The notes: generated from the sequence alone by a model not told the origin. A stretch of 64,000 bases of DNA from Plantibacter sp050587525 (GCF_050587525.1 NZ_JBOBFT010000004.1:62001-126000), one strand, 5' to 3'. Shown: positions 36,827 through 46,278, counted from the stretch's first letter. Made by a program: numbers and translations.

Positions 36827-37774
36827 ATGAACGGGTCGACGAACGGACGGATCGGTTGGCAGGACCTCCCCGCCGGAGTGCAGCGTGGCGTGGAGCGGAT
36901 CATCGGCGACGAGGTCGTCGAATGGCACTCCCAATCGGGCGGCTTCTCCCCCGGTACGGCGGACCGTGTCGTGACCCAGAGCGGCCGACGCGCGTTCGTG
37001 AAGGCCTGCGGAACCGACCGCAACCCGGACACGCCGACGATTCATCGTCGAGAGATCGCCGTCATGGGCGTGCTCCCCGCGGATGTGCCGGCGCCGCGCA
37101 TGCTCGGCAGCTACGACGATGACGACTGGGTCGCGATCGTCCTCGAGGACGTCGTCGGCACCTCGCCCAAGACGCCGTGCGACGCCGATGAGCTGTGGGA
37201 CGTGCTCGACGCCGTCGAACAGCTCTCCGGCGTCGAGGTGAACGATCCGGACCATGTGCTCCCGTACGCGAGCGTCGACCTCGCGGGCACCTTCCGCGGA
37301 TGGCGGAACCTCCTCGAGGACGACGTGACACCGCCGGAGGGCTGGACCCCCTCCCGGATCGCCTGGCTCGACCGCCTCGCTACTGGTGCGCTCCCCGAAC
37401 TCGACGGTGACGGGCTCGTCCACACCGACCTGCGGAGCGACAACATCCTTGTCACCCGCGCCGGCGGCATCGTGCTCGTCGACTGGCCGTGGGCGAATCG
37501 CGGGCAGTCCTGGTTCGACGGCGTCGGCCTGCTCGGCGATGTGCTCGTCGGGAAACCGTCGTTCGATGCGGACGCGCTCATCATCGACCACCCCTTGTTC
37601 GACGGCGTGGATCGCGACGTGATCGACGGGGTCATCGCCGGTCTCACGGGGTACTTCGTCGACGCCGCGCGCCGGCCTGCCCCTGCCGGCCTCCCGACCA
37701 TCCGGGGGGCGCAGCGCAGACAGGGCGACGCGATGCTCGCCTGGCTCGAACGCCGCCTCGATCCGCGCCGATAG
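36827..37774 (+). CDS. Aminoglycoside phosphotransferase-family kinase
   Basis: 315-residue APH-fold small-molecule kinase. The catalytic loop is HTDLRSDN (about residue 203) and the metal-binding Asp is in VLVDWPWA. An N-terminal lobe precedes it with AFVKAC holding the ATP-binding Lys. Substrate unknown; many members of this family phosphorylate sugars or choline rather than antibiotics. It lies 23 bases after SURF1 on the same strand and is convergent with the ABC-F gene, 32 bases away. Confidence 0.87.
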   Translation: MNGSTNGRIGWQDLPAGVQRGVERIIGDEVVEWHSQSGGFSPGTADRVVTQSGRRAFVKACGTDRNPDTPTIHRREIAVMGVLPADVPAPRMLGSYDDDDWVAIVLEDVVGTSPKTPCDADELWDVLDAVEQLSGVEVNDPDHVLPYASVDLAGTFRGWRNLLEDDVTPPEGWTPSRIAWLDRLATGALPELDGDGLVHTDLRSDNILVTRAGGIVLVDWPWANRGQSWFDGVGLLGDVLVGKPSFDADALIIDHPLFDGVDRDVIDGVIAGLTGYFVDAARRPAPAGLPTIRGAQRRQGDAMLAWLERRLDPRR

Positions 37775-37806
37775 GCGCGCGACCGGAGACGACGTCAGGC
37801 GACTCG

Positions 37807-39411
37807 CTACGCGAGGCTGATGAGCTCCGAGTAGTCCTTCGTCCAGTGGTCCTCGACGCCGTCGGGCATGATGAGGACGCGCTCGGGGTTGAGCGCCTCG
37901 ACGGCGCCCTCGTCGTGGCTGACGAGGACGACGGCGCCCTCGTAATGCGCGAGCGCATCGAGGATCTCGAGGCGGCTGGCCGGGTCCAAGTTGTTCGTGG
38001 GCTCGTCGAGGAGCAGCATGTTCGCACCGGAGACGACGATCATCGCGAGGGCGAGACGTGTCTTCTCACCACCGGAGAGGACACCGGCGAGCTTCGCGGA
38101 GTCGTCACCGGTGAAGAGGAAGGAGCCGAGGACACGGCGTGCCTCCATCTCGGTGATGTTCGGCGACGACGAGACCATGTTCTCGAGCACGCTGCGCTTC
38201 ACATCGATCGTCTCGTGCTCCTGCGCGTAGTAGCCGACGCGAAGGCCGTGACCCGGTTCGAGCTGCCCGGTGTCCGGCTTGTCCACACCGGCGAGGATGC
38301 GGAGCAGCGTCGTCTTGCCAGCGCCGTTGAGGCCCAGGATGACGACCTTGGAACCACGGTCGATCGCGAGGTCGACGGCCGTGAAGATCTCGAGCGAGCC
38401 GTAGCTCTTCGACAGGTTGCTCGCCATGAGCGGCGTCTTGCCGCAGGGGGCTGGCGTCGGGAAGCGCAGCTTGGCCACGCGGTCCTGAGCGCGCACCTCC
38501 TCGAGGCCGGACAGCATCCGCTCGGCGCGGGCGACCATCTGGTGGGCCGCTGCTGCCTTGCTCGCCTTTGCACCGAATTTGGCCGCCTGCAACTGCAACG
38601 CGGTCGCCTTCTTCTCGACGTTGGTGCGCTCTTTCTTGCGGCGCTCCTCGTCGGCCTCGCGCTGACGCTGGTAGTTCTTCCAGTTCATGTTGTAGACGTC
38701 GATGACCGTGCGGTTCGCGTCCAGGTAGAAGACGCGGTTGACGGTCTCCCCCACGAGTTCGATGTCGTGGGTGATGACGATGAAGCCGCCCTTGTACTGC
38801 TTGAGGAACTCGCGGAGCCAGACGACGGAGTCGGCGTCCAAGTGGTTGGTCGGTTCGTCGAGGATCATCGTCTGCGCGTCGGAGAACAGGATGCGAGCGA
38901 GCTCGATGCGACGACGCTGGCCACCGGAGAGGGTGCTGAGCGGCTGGTCGAGGATGCGGTCGGGCAGGTTCAGGTTGCTCGCGATCGACGCGGCCTCTGC
39001 TTCGGCAGCGTACCCGCCGAGTGCGTTGAAGCGATCGGTCAGATTGCCGTACTTCTTCATGGCCGCTGCTGCGACGGCGGGGTCGTCGCTCGCCATCGCC
39101 ATGCTCGACTCCTGCATGCCGAGCGCCAGCTGGCCGAGGCCACGTGCGTCGAGGATGCGGGTGCGAGCGAGGTCCTCGGGGTTGCCGGAACGCGGGTCCT
39201 GCGGCAGATAGCCGATCTCACCCGAGCGGTCGATGCGACCCTTCGTGGGCAGGGTCTCCCCCGCGAGCGTCTTCGTGAGCGTGGTCTTGCCTGCTCCGTT
39301 GCGACCGACGAGGCCGATCTTGTCGCCGTCGGACACACGGAAGTTGACGCCTTCCATGAGCACGCGTGCCCCCACGCGAATTTCGAGGTCGTGCACACTC
39401 AGCACAGGCAT
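37807..39411 (-). CDS. ABC-F family ATPase
   Basis: 534 residues with two ABC domains and no membrane segments. The first has GRNGAGKTT, LSGGQRRRIELARILF and LDEPTNHLD; the second has GLNGAGKTT, LSGGEKTRLALAM and LDEPTNNLD. Between them is a basic helical linker (RQREADEERRKKERT). The family acts on ribosomes, as translation factors (EttA, Uup) or as antibiotic resistance proteins; the short C-terminal tail fits a housekeeping role. Confidence 0.9.
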   Translation of the reverse strand: MPVLSVHDLEIRVGARVLMEGVNFRVSDGDKIGLVGRNGAGKTTLTKTLAGETLPTKGRIDRSGEIGYLPQDPRSGNPEDLARTRILDARGLGQLALGMQESSMAMASDDPAVAAAAMKKYGNLTDRFNALGGYAAEAEAASIASNLNLPDRILDQPLSTLSGGQRRRIELARILFSDAQTMILDEPTNHLDADSVVWLREFLKQYKGGFIVITHDIELVGETVNRVFYLDANRTVIDVYNMNWKNYQRQREADEERRKKERTNVEKKATALQLQAAKFGAKASKAAAAHQMVARAERMLSGLEEVRAQDRVAKLRFPTPAPCGKTPLMASNLSKSYGSLEIFTAVDLAIDRGSKVVILGLNGAGKTTLLRILAGVDKPDTGQLEPGHGLRVGYYAQEHETIDVKRSVLENMVSSSPNITEMEARRVLGSFLFTGDDSAKLAGVLSGGEKTRLALAMIVVSGANMLLLDEPTNNLDPASRLEILDALAHYEGAVVLVSHDEGAVEALNPERVLIMPDGVEDHWTKDYSELISLA

Positions 39412-39535
39412 AGTCCATTTCTCTGTTTGCGTTTCGACAACGCGGGGTGGGGGTCAGCCCTCTAGTCTACCCGCGTCGGAACGCTGCAAGCGCGCACGGC
39501 GACGTCCGCGGCCGCGCCTGGCGGCTTTTCGGCCG

Positions 39536-40726
39536 TCAGGCACGCTCTCGCAGGGCGGCGATCGCCAGGACCGCCTCGGTGAGCAGTTCCGGGCTGCACG
39601 CGAGATTGAGTCGTGCGTATCCCGTCCCGGGCTCGCCGAACGGGCGCCCGGCCTGCAGGGCGACGCGAGCCTCCCGGAGGATCTTCCGTGCCGGGTGGTC
39701 GCCCCATCCGAGCTGGCGGAAGTCGAGCCATGCGAGATAGCCGGCCTCCGGGATCCGATACCGGACCTCCGGCAGGTGATCGGCGAGGAGCGAGGCGAGC
39801 AGTCGGCGGTTGCCGTCGAGCAGTTCGAGCAGCCCCTCGAGCCACGGCTCCCCGTCCTCGAACGCCGCGATGTTCGCGAGGACGCCGAACTGACCGGTGC
39901 GCCAGGCCACTTCGACGGGCAGCCCGGCGAGTACTGGGCGCGTCTCCGACGAAGCGCCGATCATCATGGCGCATTTCAGCCCCGCGAGGTTCCAGGCTTT
40001 GCTCCCGGACAGTACCGAGTAGGCGGTCCGTCGTGCGGATTCGGCGACACTGAGGTACGGCGTGAACACGGCCGTCGAATGAGTCAGCGGCGCGTGGATC
40101 TCGTCACTCACGACCGTGACCCCATACCGCTCCGCAAGTGCGGCGACGGCTTCGAGCTCGCTGCGCGGGTGCGGACGGCCGATGGGGTTGTGCGGATTGC
40201 AGAGCAGGTACGCCTTCGCACCGGCGGCGAACGCGCGTTCGAGGCCGGCGAGATCGAGCGACCACACGTCTGCGCCGGCAACATCGTCGGCATCGTCGGC
40301 TTCGGGAGCGAGCTGCACGAGCGGCACCTCGACCACGCTGCCGCCGGCCTCGGAGACGAGCTCGAAGAATGGCGGGTAGATCGGCGGATTGATGACGACG
40401 CCATCGCCCGGGGAGATCACGCGCCGCAGGATCTCGACGATGCCCATGCTGACGTCGGCGGTTGTGAACACGGAGGCCGGATCGACGTCCCACCCCCAGC
40501 GGCGCCCGGCGAACGCTGCGAAGACCTCCGGAAGACGGGTTCTGCTCGCCACGTACCCCGCATCGCCCCGGTCGATCGCGGCGTGCAACGCGTCCTTGAT
40601 CACGGGTGCGAGCGGGACGTCCATCTCGGCGACGAACATCGGGATGACGTCGGGCGGGTACTCGGACCACTTCTCGCTCGTGCGAGAGCGGAGGACCTCG
40701 ATGGGATCTGACGTGACGAGAACCAT
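39536..40726 (-). CDS. MalY/PatB-type PLP-dependent C-S lyase or aminotransferase
   Basis: 396 residues, fold type I PLP enzyme. PLP Lys is in SGSKAWNLAG (about residue 232); NPHNPIGRPH and VSDEIHAPL are typical of the MalY/PatB group, which split cystathionine or cysteine conjugates. It begins with MVLVTSDPIEVLRSRTSEKW, also typical. It is not a SufS, which would have a different active-site pattern and a catalytic Cys loop. It lies 104 bases beyond the SUF operon, behind a terminator. Confidence 0.88.
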   Translation of the reverse strand: MVLVTSDPIEVLRSRTSEKWSEYPPDVIPMFVAEMDVPLAPVIKDALHAAIDRGDAGYVASRTRLPEVFAAFAGRRWGWDVDPASVFTTADVSMGIVEILRRVISPGDGVVINPPIYPPFFELVSEAGGSVVEVPLVQLAPEADDADDVAGADVWSLDLAGLERAFAAGAKAYLLCNPHNPIGRPHPRSELEAVAALAERYGVTVVSDEIHAPLTHSTAVFTPYLSVAESARRTAYSVLSGSKAWNLAGLKCAMMIGASSETRPVLAGLPVEVAWRTGQFGVLANIAAFEDGEPWLEGLLELLDGNRRLLASLLADHLPEVRYRIPEAGYLAWLDFRQLGWGDHPARKILREARVALQAGRPFGEPGTGYARLNLACSPELLTEAVLAIAALRERA

Positions 40727-40762
40727 ACCAACGACCCTAGCGGGAGCAGGTCACGCACACGA

Positions 40763-40793
40763 GAACGCGGGTGGGATCATCCCACCCGCGTTC
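40763..40793 (-). terminator. Hairpin after the SUF operon
   Basis: A perfect 14-base stem (40763-40776 with 40780-40793) with a TCA loop lies 38 bases beyond the last SUF gene and upstream of the C-S lyase gene. It probably separates the two transcripts. Confidence 0.8.
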
Positions 40794-40830
40794 ACGGTGA
40801 CGGTGCTGCAGATCGGATCGGTGATTCGGA

Positions 40831-41160
40831 TCAGATCGAGAACCCGAGCGCGCGCATCATGTCGCGCCCGTCGTCGGTGATCTTCTCAGGGCCCCACGGC
40901 GGCATCCACACCCAGTTGATGCGGAACGCGTCCACGACGCCGTCGAGCGCCTGACCGGTCTGCTCTTCGAGCACATCGGTGAGGGGGCAGCCGGCGGAGG
41001 TGAGGGTCATGTGGATGACGAGCGCGTTGTGCTCGTCGTCCCACCCGAGGTCGTAGATGAGGCCGAGGTCGACGACATTGATCCCGAGCTCGGGGTCCAT
41101 GACGTCCTTGAGTGCTTCCTCGACTTCGTCGAACTTCTGCGGACTCAGCGTTGTTACCAT
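40831..41160 (-). CDS. sufT: SufT/PaaD-like iron-sulfur assembly factor (DUF59)
   Basis: 109 residues, MIP18-family protein aiding iron-sulfur cluster maturation. DPELGINVVDLGLIYD and the conserved Cys in TSAGCPLTDVLEEQ are the family signatures, and the tail (WMPPWGPEKITDDGRDMMRALGF) fits. Last gene of the SUF operon, 24 bases after sufC. Start ATG 41160. Confidence 0.92.
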   Translation of the reverse strand: MVTTLSPQKFDEVEEALKDVMDPELGINVVDLGLIYDLGWDDEHNALVIHMTLTSAGCPLTDVLEEQTGQALDGVVDAFRINWVWMPPWGPEKITDDGRDMMRALGFSI

Positions 41161-41184
41161 GTCGTTATCTTAGCCCCGACCGCG

Positions 41185-41970
41185 CTAGACGGCGGCTGCG
41201 TCGTCGGCGACTGCCGTTTCCTCGACGAGGAAGCGGTCGTAGCCTTCGTCCTCGAGGCGGTCGGCGAGTTCTGGGCCGCCCTGCTCGGCGATCTGGCCGT
41301 TGACGAACACGTGCACGAAGTCCGGCTTGATGTACCGCAGGATGCGCGTGTAGTGGGTGATGAGGAGCACGCCGAGGCCGATGTTCTCCTTGGCGCGGTT
41401 GACACCCTCCGAGACGATCTTCAGCGCGTCGACGTCGAGGCCGGAGTCGGTCTCGTCGAGCACGGCGAAGTTCGGCTTGAGCAGCTCGAGCTGGAGGATC
41501 TCGTGACGCTTCTTCTCGCCACCGGAGAAGCCCTCGTTGACGTTGCGCTCGGCGAAGGCGGCATCCATGCGCAGGTCCTTCATCGACTGGCGCACGTCCT
41601 TGATCCAGCTGCGGATGGGGGGAGCTTCGCCGTCGATCGCCGTCTTGGCGGTGCGGAGGAAGTTCGTTACCGTCACGCCGGGGATCTCGACCGGGTACTG
41701 CATGGCGAGGAAGAGGCCGGCGCGTGCACGCTCGTCGACCGTCATGGCCAGCACGTCTTCGCCGTCGAGCGTGATCGAACCGCTGTCCACCGTGTACTTC
41801 GGGTGGCCGGCGATCGTGTACGCGAGCGTGGACTTGCCGGAACCGTTGGGTCCCATGATCGCGTGCGTCTCGCCCTTGCGGATGGTCAGGTCGACGCCGC
41901 GCAGGATCGGTTTGGTGCCCTGGTCGGTCTCGACGCTGACGTGCAGATCGCGGATTTCAAGTACTGACAT
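41185..41970 (-). CDS. sufC: Iron-sulfur assembly ATPase SufC
   Basis: 261-residue ABC-type ATPase that powers the SufBCD scaffold. GPNGSGKST is Walker A, FSGGEKKRHEILQ the signature and LDETDSGLD the Walker B with the family-specific EDTDSGLD-like loop. ATG 41970 starts at MSVLEIRDLHV; the frame is open further but enters the Rieske gene. Only four bases separate it from the Rieske gene stop. Confidence 0.95.
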   Translation of the reverse strand: MSVLEIRDLHVSVETDQGTKPILRGVDLTIRKGETHAIMGPNGSGKSTLAYTIAGHPKYTVDSGSITLDGEDVLAMTVDERARAGLFLAMQYPVEIPGVTVTNFLRTAKTAIDGEAPPIRSWIKDVRQSMKDLRMDAAFAERNVNEGFSGGEKKRHEILQLELLKPNFAVLDETDSGLDVDALKIVSEGVNRAKENIGLGVLLITHYTRILRYIKPDFVHVFVNGQIAEQGGPELADRLEDEGYDRFLVEETAVADDAAAV

Positions 41971-41974
41971 GGTG

Positions 41975-42301
41975 CTAGATCTCTTTCGTTGCGGTCGGGT
42001 CGATGTAGATGTCACCGTCGATCAGCTCGACGGTGTAGACGGGGACCGGCTCGTACGCCGGCAGGGTCAGCGGCTGACCCGTGGTGAGCGAGAACTGGGA
42101 ACCGTGCGCCCAGCATTCGAGGTTGCCGTCCTCGACGAAGCCCTCGGCGAGGGAGATGTCGCCGTGGGTGCAGGTGTCGCCGATCGCGAAGACGTCGTCG
42201 TTCGCGTCACGCACGAGCGCGATGGGGACGCCGCCGATGACGACGCGCTTGGCCTGGTTGACGGCGAGCTCGTCGAACGAGCAGACCTTGGAAGACGCCA
42301 C
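41975..42301 (-). CDS. Rieske [2Fe-2S] ferredoxin of the SUF operon
   Basis: 108 residues, small Rieske protein. Cluster ligands are CTHGDISL and CWAHGSQF (Cys-x-His and Cys-x2-His). The family is that of ferredoxin subunits of non-heme oxygenases or NirD, but its place between sufD and sufC is a known actinobacterial arrangement, so it may supply electrons or be an early acceptor of clusters. GTG start shares one base with the sufD stop (TAGTG). Confidence 0.9.
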   Translation of the reverse strand: MASSKVCSFDELAVNQAKRVVIGGVPIALVRDANDDVFAIGDTCTHGDISLAEGFVEDGNLECWAHGSQFSLTTGQPLTLPAYEPVPVYTVELIDGDIYIDPTATKEI

Positions 42302-43542
42302 TACTGCTGCGCTCCACCCTCGGCGTGTTCGGCGGACGAAGCTGCCTGAGCAGCCTGCGCACCGAGCAGTTCGGCCTCGATCGCGTCCTGGAGGCGCTCC
42401 TGCAGAGGTGCGTCGCCGATCTGCTGGACGATCTCGGTGAGGAAGCCGCGGACGACGAGACGTCGCGCCTCCTCCTCCGTGATCCCTCTGGCCTGCAGGT
42501 AGAACAGCTGCTCGTCATCGAACCGGCCCGTGGCACTCGCGTGACCGGCGCCGGCGATGTCGCCGGTCTCGATCTCGAGGTTTGGCACGGAGTCTGCGCG
42601 CGTGCCGTCCGTGAGGACGAGGTTGCGGTTCTGCTCGTAGCTGTCCGTGCCGACCGCGCGGTTGCTGATGAGGACGTCACCGATCCAGACGGTGCGTGCA
42701 CCGACGCCCTGGAGGGCGCCCTTGTAGGTGACGCGACCGCGCGTGTTCGGCGCGTCATGGTGCATGTACACCTGCTGTTCGAGGTGCTGACCCGCGTCGG
42801 CGAAGTAGACGCCGAGCGATTCGAGGTCGGAACCCTGACCGGCGAGGTGCAGCGTCGGATTGACGCGGACGACCTTGCCGCCGAGCGAGACGACGACGTG
42901 CTTGAGCTTGGCGTCGCGGGCGATCTCGGCGAAGTGGCTCGCGAGGTGCACCGCTTCGTCGTTCCACCACTGCACGCTGACGACCGTGAGCTGGGCCTGC
43001 TCGCCGACGACGATCTCGACGTTCTCGGTGAGTCGGGCGTCGCCCGTGCTCTCGAGGATCAGGATCGCGCGACTGAAGGGCTTCGCGGTGATGACGGTGT
43101 GCGCGCCGCGTGCGGCATCACCGAGCTGGGAGCGGTTCACGCGGACCGTCTTCGCCTCTTCACCATCGATCGTGATCGACAGCGCCTGTTCGAAGCTCGA
43201 CCAGGCGTTGGCCGATGCGCGCTCCTCCGGGATGCCGGCGGAACCGACGCGGCCGTCGGTGCGGTCGATCCACTCGACGGTCACACCGTCGATCTCGTCC
43301 GCCTCGATCGGGTAGCTGGAGCCGTCGAGCTCCCCCGCCGTGAGATCGGTGAACGATGCCACGGGGCTGAGCTTCCACACGGCCTCACGGCCGGTGACGG
43401 CCGGGAAGTCGTTGACGTCGAACGACGCGAAGCGCTCGGAGCGAGTCTGGACGGGGACGACCTTCCCCGCTCCGTCGCTGTGCGCCTTGATGCCGTGCTG
43501 GCCCTCGGGCAGTTGGGTCTGAGTCGGTGCTGCAGTCGTCAT
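42301..43542 (-). CDS. sufD: Iron-sulfur assembly protein SufD
   Basis: 413-residue scaffold partner of SufB. The right-handed beta-helix core includes HHDAPNTRGRVTYKGAL and the C-terminal SATGRFDDEQLFYLQARGI typical of SufB/SufD. The start ATG shares one base with the sufB stop (TAATG), consistent with tight coupling and equal dosing of SufB and SufD. Confidence 0.94.
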   Translation of the reverse strand: MTTAAPTQTQLPEGQHGIKAHSDGAGKVVPVQTRSERFASFDVNDFPAVTGREAVWKLSPVASFTDLTAGELDGSSYPIEADEIDGVTVEWIDRTDGRVGSAGIPEERASANAWSSFEQALSITIDGEEAKTVRVNRSQLGDAARGAHTVITAKPFSRAILILESTGDARLTENVEIVVGEQAQLTVVSVQWWNDEAVHLASHFAEIARDAKLKHVVVSLGGKVVRVNPTLHLAGQGSDLESLGVYFADAGQHLEQQVYMHHDAPNTRGRVTYKGALQGVGARTVWIGDVLISNRAVGTDSYEQNRNLVLTDGTRADSVPNLEIETGDIAGAGHASATGRFDDEQLFYLQARGITEEEARRLVVRGFLTEIVQQIGDAPLQERLQDAIEAELLGAQAAQAASSAEHAEGGAQQ

Positions 43543-44960
43543 TAACCGACTGATCCTTCCATGCCCATCTCGATGAGCTTGTTGAGTTCGAGTGCGTACT
43601 CCATGGGCAGTTCACGAGCGATGGGCTCGATGAAGCCGCGCACGATCATGGCCATGGCCTCGTCTTCGGGCATGCCACGGCTCATCAGGTAGAAGAGCTG
43701 CTCTTCGCTGACCTTCGAGACCGTGGCCTCGTGGCCCAGCTGGACGTCGTCGACGCGGATGTCGATGGCCGGGTAGGTGTCGCTCCGGGAGATCGTGTCC
43801 ACGAGGAGGGCGTCGCATCGGACCGTGTTGGCCGAGTGGTGCGCGTTCGCGTCGACCCGGACCTCACCGCGGTAACCTGCACGACCGCCGCCACGGGCGA
43901 TCGACTTCGAGACGATCGACGACTGCGTGTACGGAGCCATGTGGATCATCTTCGCGCCGGCGTCCTGGTGCTGGCCGGGACCGGCGAAGGCCACGGAGAG
44001 CGTCTCACCCTTGGCGTGCTCGCCCATGAGGTAGATGGACGGGTACTTCATGGTGACCTTGGAACCGATGTTGCCGTCGATCCACTCCATGGTCGCGCCC
44101 TCAGCTGCCGTGGCACGCTTCGTGACGAGGTTGTAGACGTTGTTCGACCAGTTCTGGATCGTCGTGTAGCGAACGCGGGCGTTCTTCTTCACGATGATCT
44201 CGACGACGGCGGAGTGCAGCGAGTCCGACTTGTAGATCGGGGCGGTGCAGCCCTCGATGTAGTGGACGTAGCTGCCTTCGTCGGCGATGATGAGCGTCCG
44301 CTCGAACTGGCCCATGTTCTCCGTGTTGATGCGGAAGTAGGCCTGCAGCGGGATCTCGACGTGGACGCCGGGCGGCACGTAGACGAACGATCCGCCCGAC
44401 CAGACGGCCGTGTTGAGGGCAGCGAACTTGTTGTCGCCCGAGGGGATGACCGTGCCGAAGTACTCCTCGAAGAACTCGGGGTGCTCACGCAGAGCGGTGT
44501 CCGTGTCCATGAAGATGACGCCCTGGGCTTCGAGCTCTTCGTTGATCTGGTGGTAGACCACTTCGGACTCGTACTGGGCGGCGACGCCGGACACGAGGCG
44601 CTGGCGTTCCGCTTCAGGGATGCCGAGCTTCTCGTAGGTGTTCTTGATGTCGTCGGGCAGGTCGTCCCAGGTCTGGGCCTGCTTCTCCGTGGAGCGCACG
44701 AAGTACTTGATGTTCTCGAAGTCGATCTCGGAGAGGTCGGCGCCCCACAGCGGCATGGGTTTGCGCTCGAACAGCTGCAACGCCTTCAAACGACGTTGAA
44801 GCATCCAGTCCGGTTCGTTCTTGAGGCCCGAGATGTCAGTGACGACCTCGGTGTTGATCCCGCGGCGCGCGGAGGCGCCTGCGGCATCACCGTCGTGCCA
44901 TCCGAACTCGTACTGTCCGAGTCCATCGAGCTCCGGGCGTTCGATCAGGATGTCTGACAT
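43542..44960 (-). CDS. sufB: Iron-sulfur assembly scaffold SufB
   Basis: 472-residue scaffold protein where clusters are built. Core motifs: RVRYTTIQNWSNNV, MEWIDGNIGSKVTMKYPS and the C-terminal HEATVSKVSEEQLFYLMSRG. ATG 44960 with a strong AGGAAAGAGGGA site opens the operon sufB-sufD-Rieske-sufC-sufT. No sufR regulator gene lies upstream and no sufS or sufU follows, so these functions must be encoded elsewhere. Confidence 0.96.
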   Translation of the reverse strand: MSDILIERPELDGLGQYEFGWHDGDAAGASARRGINTEVVTDISGLKNEPDWMLQRRLKALQLFERKPMPLWGADLSEIDFENIKYFVRSTEKQAQTWDDLPDDIKNTYEKLGIPEAERQRLVSGVAAQYESEVVYHQINEELEAQGVIFMDTDTALREHPEFFEEYFGTVIPSGDNKFAALNTAVWSGGSFVYVPPGVHVEIPLQAYFRINTENMGQFERTLIIADEGSYVHYIEGCTAPIYKSDSLHSAVVEIIVKKNARVRYTTIQNWSNNVYNLVTKRATAAEGATMEWIDGNIGSKVTMKYPSIYLMGEHAKGETLSVAFAGPGQHQDAGAKMIHMAPYTQSSIVSKSIARGGGRAGYRGEVRVDANAHHSANTVRCDALLVDTISRSDTYPAIDIRVDDVQLGHEATVSKVSEEQLFYLMSRGMPEDEAMAMIVRGFIEPIARELPMEYALELNKLIEMGMEGSVG

Positions 44961-45272
44961 GTGTCCCTCTTTCCTCCCTCGAGACAACCACCGGGTGATG
45001 GCTGCCATTCCCTCCCGACGACGTGGTTGTACCACTTCGTATCAGGGAGGGAGTGTGCGGGCGGCTTCATTGCGTACCTACAATGTTCATGAACCATGGC
45101 GCTGCGGCCTCGGTCGTGGAGTATCCGTCTCCGCGGTCCGTTATCGCTGTCGCGCGCACCGTGAACCTCATAATCCTACAGGTTGCTGTGCGTTTTGGGT
45201 GAGGACGATGGTCTTCATCCGCCCGAAGAGAGCAGTCTTCATCCGCCCGGAGAGAACAAAGGACCACCAGCC
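44961..45272. promoter_or_regulatory. Divergent sufB/ctaA control region
   Basis: 312 bases without a gene. It must hold the promoters for the SUF operon (minus) and ctaA (plus). CATAAT at 45169-45174 resembles a plus-strand -10 box, but no good -35 box is at 17 bases. TTCATGAA near 45088 is a small palindrome. A 24-base tandem repeat lies at its ctaA end. Confidence 0.5.
45211..45258. repeat. 24-bp tandem duplication in the ctaA leader
   Basis: GTCTTCATCCGCCCG followed by (A/G)AGAGA(G/A)CA occurs at 45211-45234 and again at 45235-45258 with two mismatches. It ends 15 bases before the ctaA start and covers the expected ribosome-site region, so it may influence translation. It does not encode a recognisable peptide. 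Confidence 0.9.
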
Positions 45273-46274
45273 GTGTCAACGAGCGTGCCAGCGACCACAA
45301 CCCTCTTCTCGAGATTCGTCTCGTGGTTGCCCTCCACGGTCAACCGCCCGGTGCGCGTCTTCGCCTGGCTGTCGTTCATCTTCCAGGTCGTCCTGATCGG
45401 CACGGGCGGCGCGGTCCGCCTGACGGCGTCCGGTCTCGGGTGCCCGACGTGGCCGAAATGCACCGACGGATCCTTCGTGTCGACGCCCGAGATGGGCATC
45501 CACGGCATCATCGAATTCGGCAACCGGATGCTGACGTTCGTGCTCGTGATCATCGTCGTCGCGGCGTTCCTCTCGGTCTTCCGCATGCGCAAGCAGCGCC
45601 GCGACCTCTTCTGGCTCACGCTCCTCCAGGGCCTCTCGATCCCCGCGCAGGCCGTCATCGGCGGCATCACGGTCCTCACGGGCCTGAACCCGTACGTCGT
45701 CGGCATGCACTTCGTCATCTCGATCCTGCTCGTCGTCCTCACGGCGACGCTGCTCTTCCGCGTGTACCGCGGCCCTCGCGGCGCTGTCCGCGTGATGCCG
45801 AGCTGGTACCGGATCATCGCCCACGTCGCATCGCTCTTCGTCGCGATCACGGTGATCTTCGGGATCCTCACCACCGGTGCTGGCCCCCACGCCGGCGACA
45901 ACTCGAAAGAGGTTCCGGCTCCACGGAACGGCTTCGACCCCGAATTCCTCCAGCACCTGCACAGCTGGCCCGCGTATGCCCTGCTCGCGGCGACGATCGT
46001 CCTCGTCATCGGCGCGTGGACCCTCGGCTCGCCGAACGGCATCGCTCGCGTCCGTCGTGCCGTCGTGACGCTCCTGGCGGTCGAACTCGTCCAGGTCGCC
46101 GTTGGCCTCACGCAGGCGCGTCTCGGGCTTCCAGAGCTCCTCGTCGGCATCCACATGGTCCTCGCGGCGCTGCTCGTCGCGGCCATGACGAACGTGATCC
46201 TGTCGCTCACGCTGCCCGCGAAGGCTGCTGAGGCGTTCACGGCGGACGACCGCGCGGGTGTGGCTGCCGCGTAG
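45273..46274 (+). CDS. ctaA: Heme A synthase
   Basis: 333-residue membrane enzyme that turns heme O into heme A for cytochrome c oxidase. About eight hydrophobic helices are visible. Heme-related His residues are in HGIIEFGNRM, VGMHFVIS, LQHLHSWPAY and VGIHMVLA, and the Cys pair at CPTWPKC in the first outer loop matches the family. GTG 45273 has AAAGGACC upstream. It is convergent, stop to stop within four bases, with the helicase gene. Confidence 0.94.
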   Translation: MSTSVPATTTLFSRFVSWLPSTVNRPVRVFAWLSFIFQVVLIGTGGAVRLTASGLGCPTWPKCTDGSFVSTPEMGIHGIIEFGNRMLTFVLVIIVVAAFLSVFRMRKQRRDLFWLTLLQGLSIPAQAVIGGITVLTGLNPYVVGMHFVISILLVVLTATLLFRVYRGPRGAVRVMPSWYRIIAHVASLFVAITVIFGILTTGAGPHAGDNSKEVPAPRNGFDPEFLQHLHSWPAYALLAATIVLVIGAWTLGSPNGIARVRRAVVTLLAVELVQVAVGLTQARLGLPELLVGIHMVLAALLVAAMTNVILSLTLPAKAAEAFTADDRAGVAAA

Positions 46275-46278
46275 CCAG

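Noticed and set aside
36827..37774. Antibiotic resistance kinase
   Set aside because: Only the general APH fold is visible; no resistance-specific residues or mobile context.
39536..40726. Calling the PLP enzyme SufS
   Set aside because: Its SGSKAWN motif and N terminus are MalY/PatB-like, and a hairpin separates it from the SUF operon.
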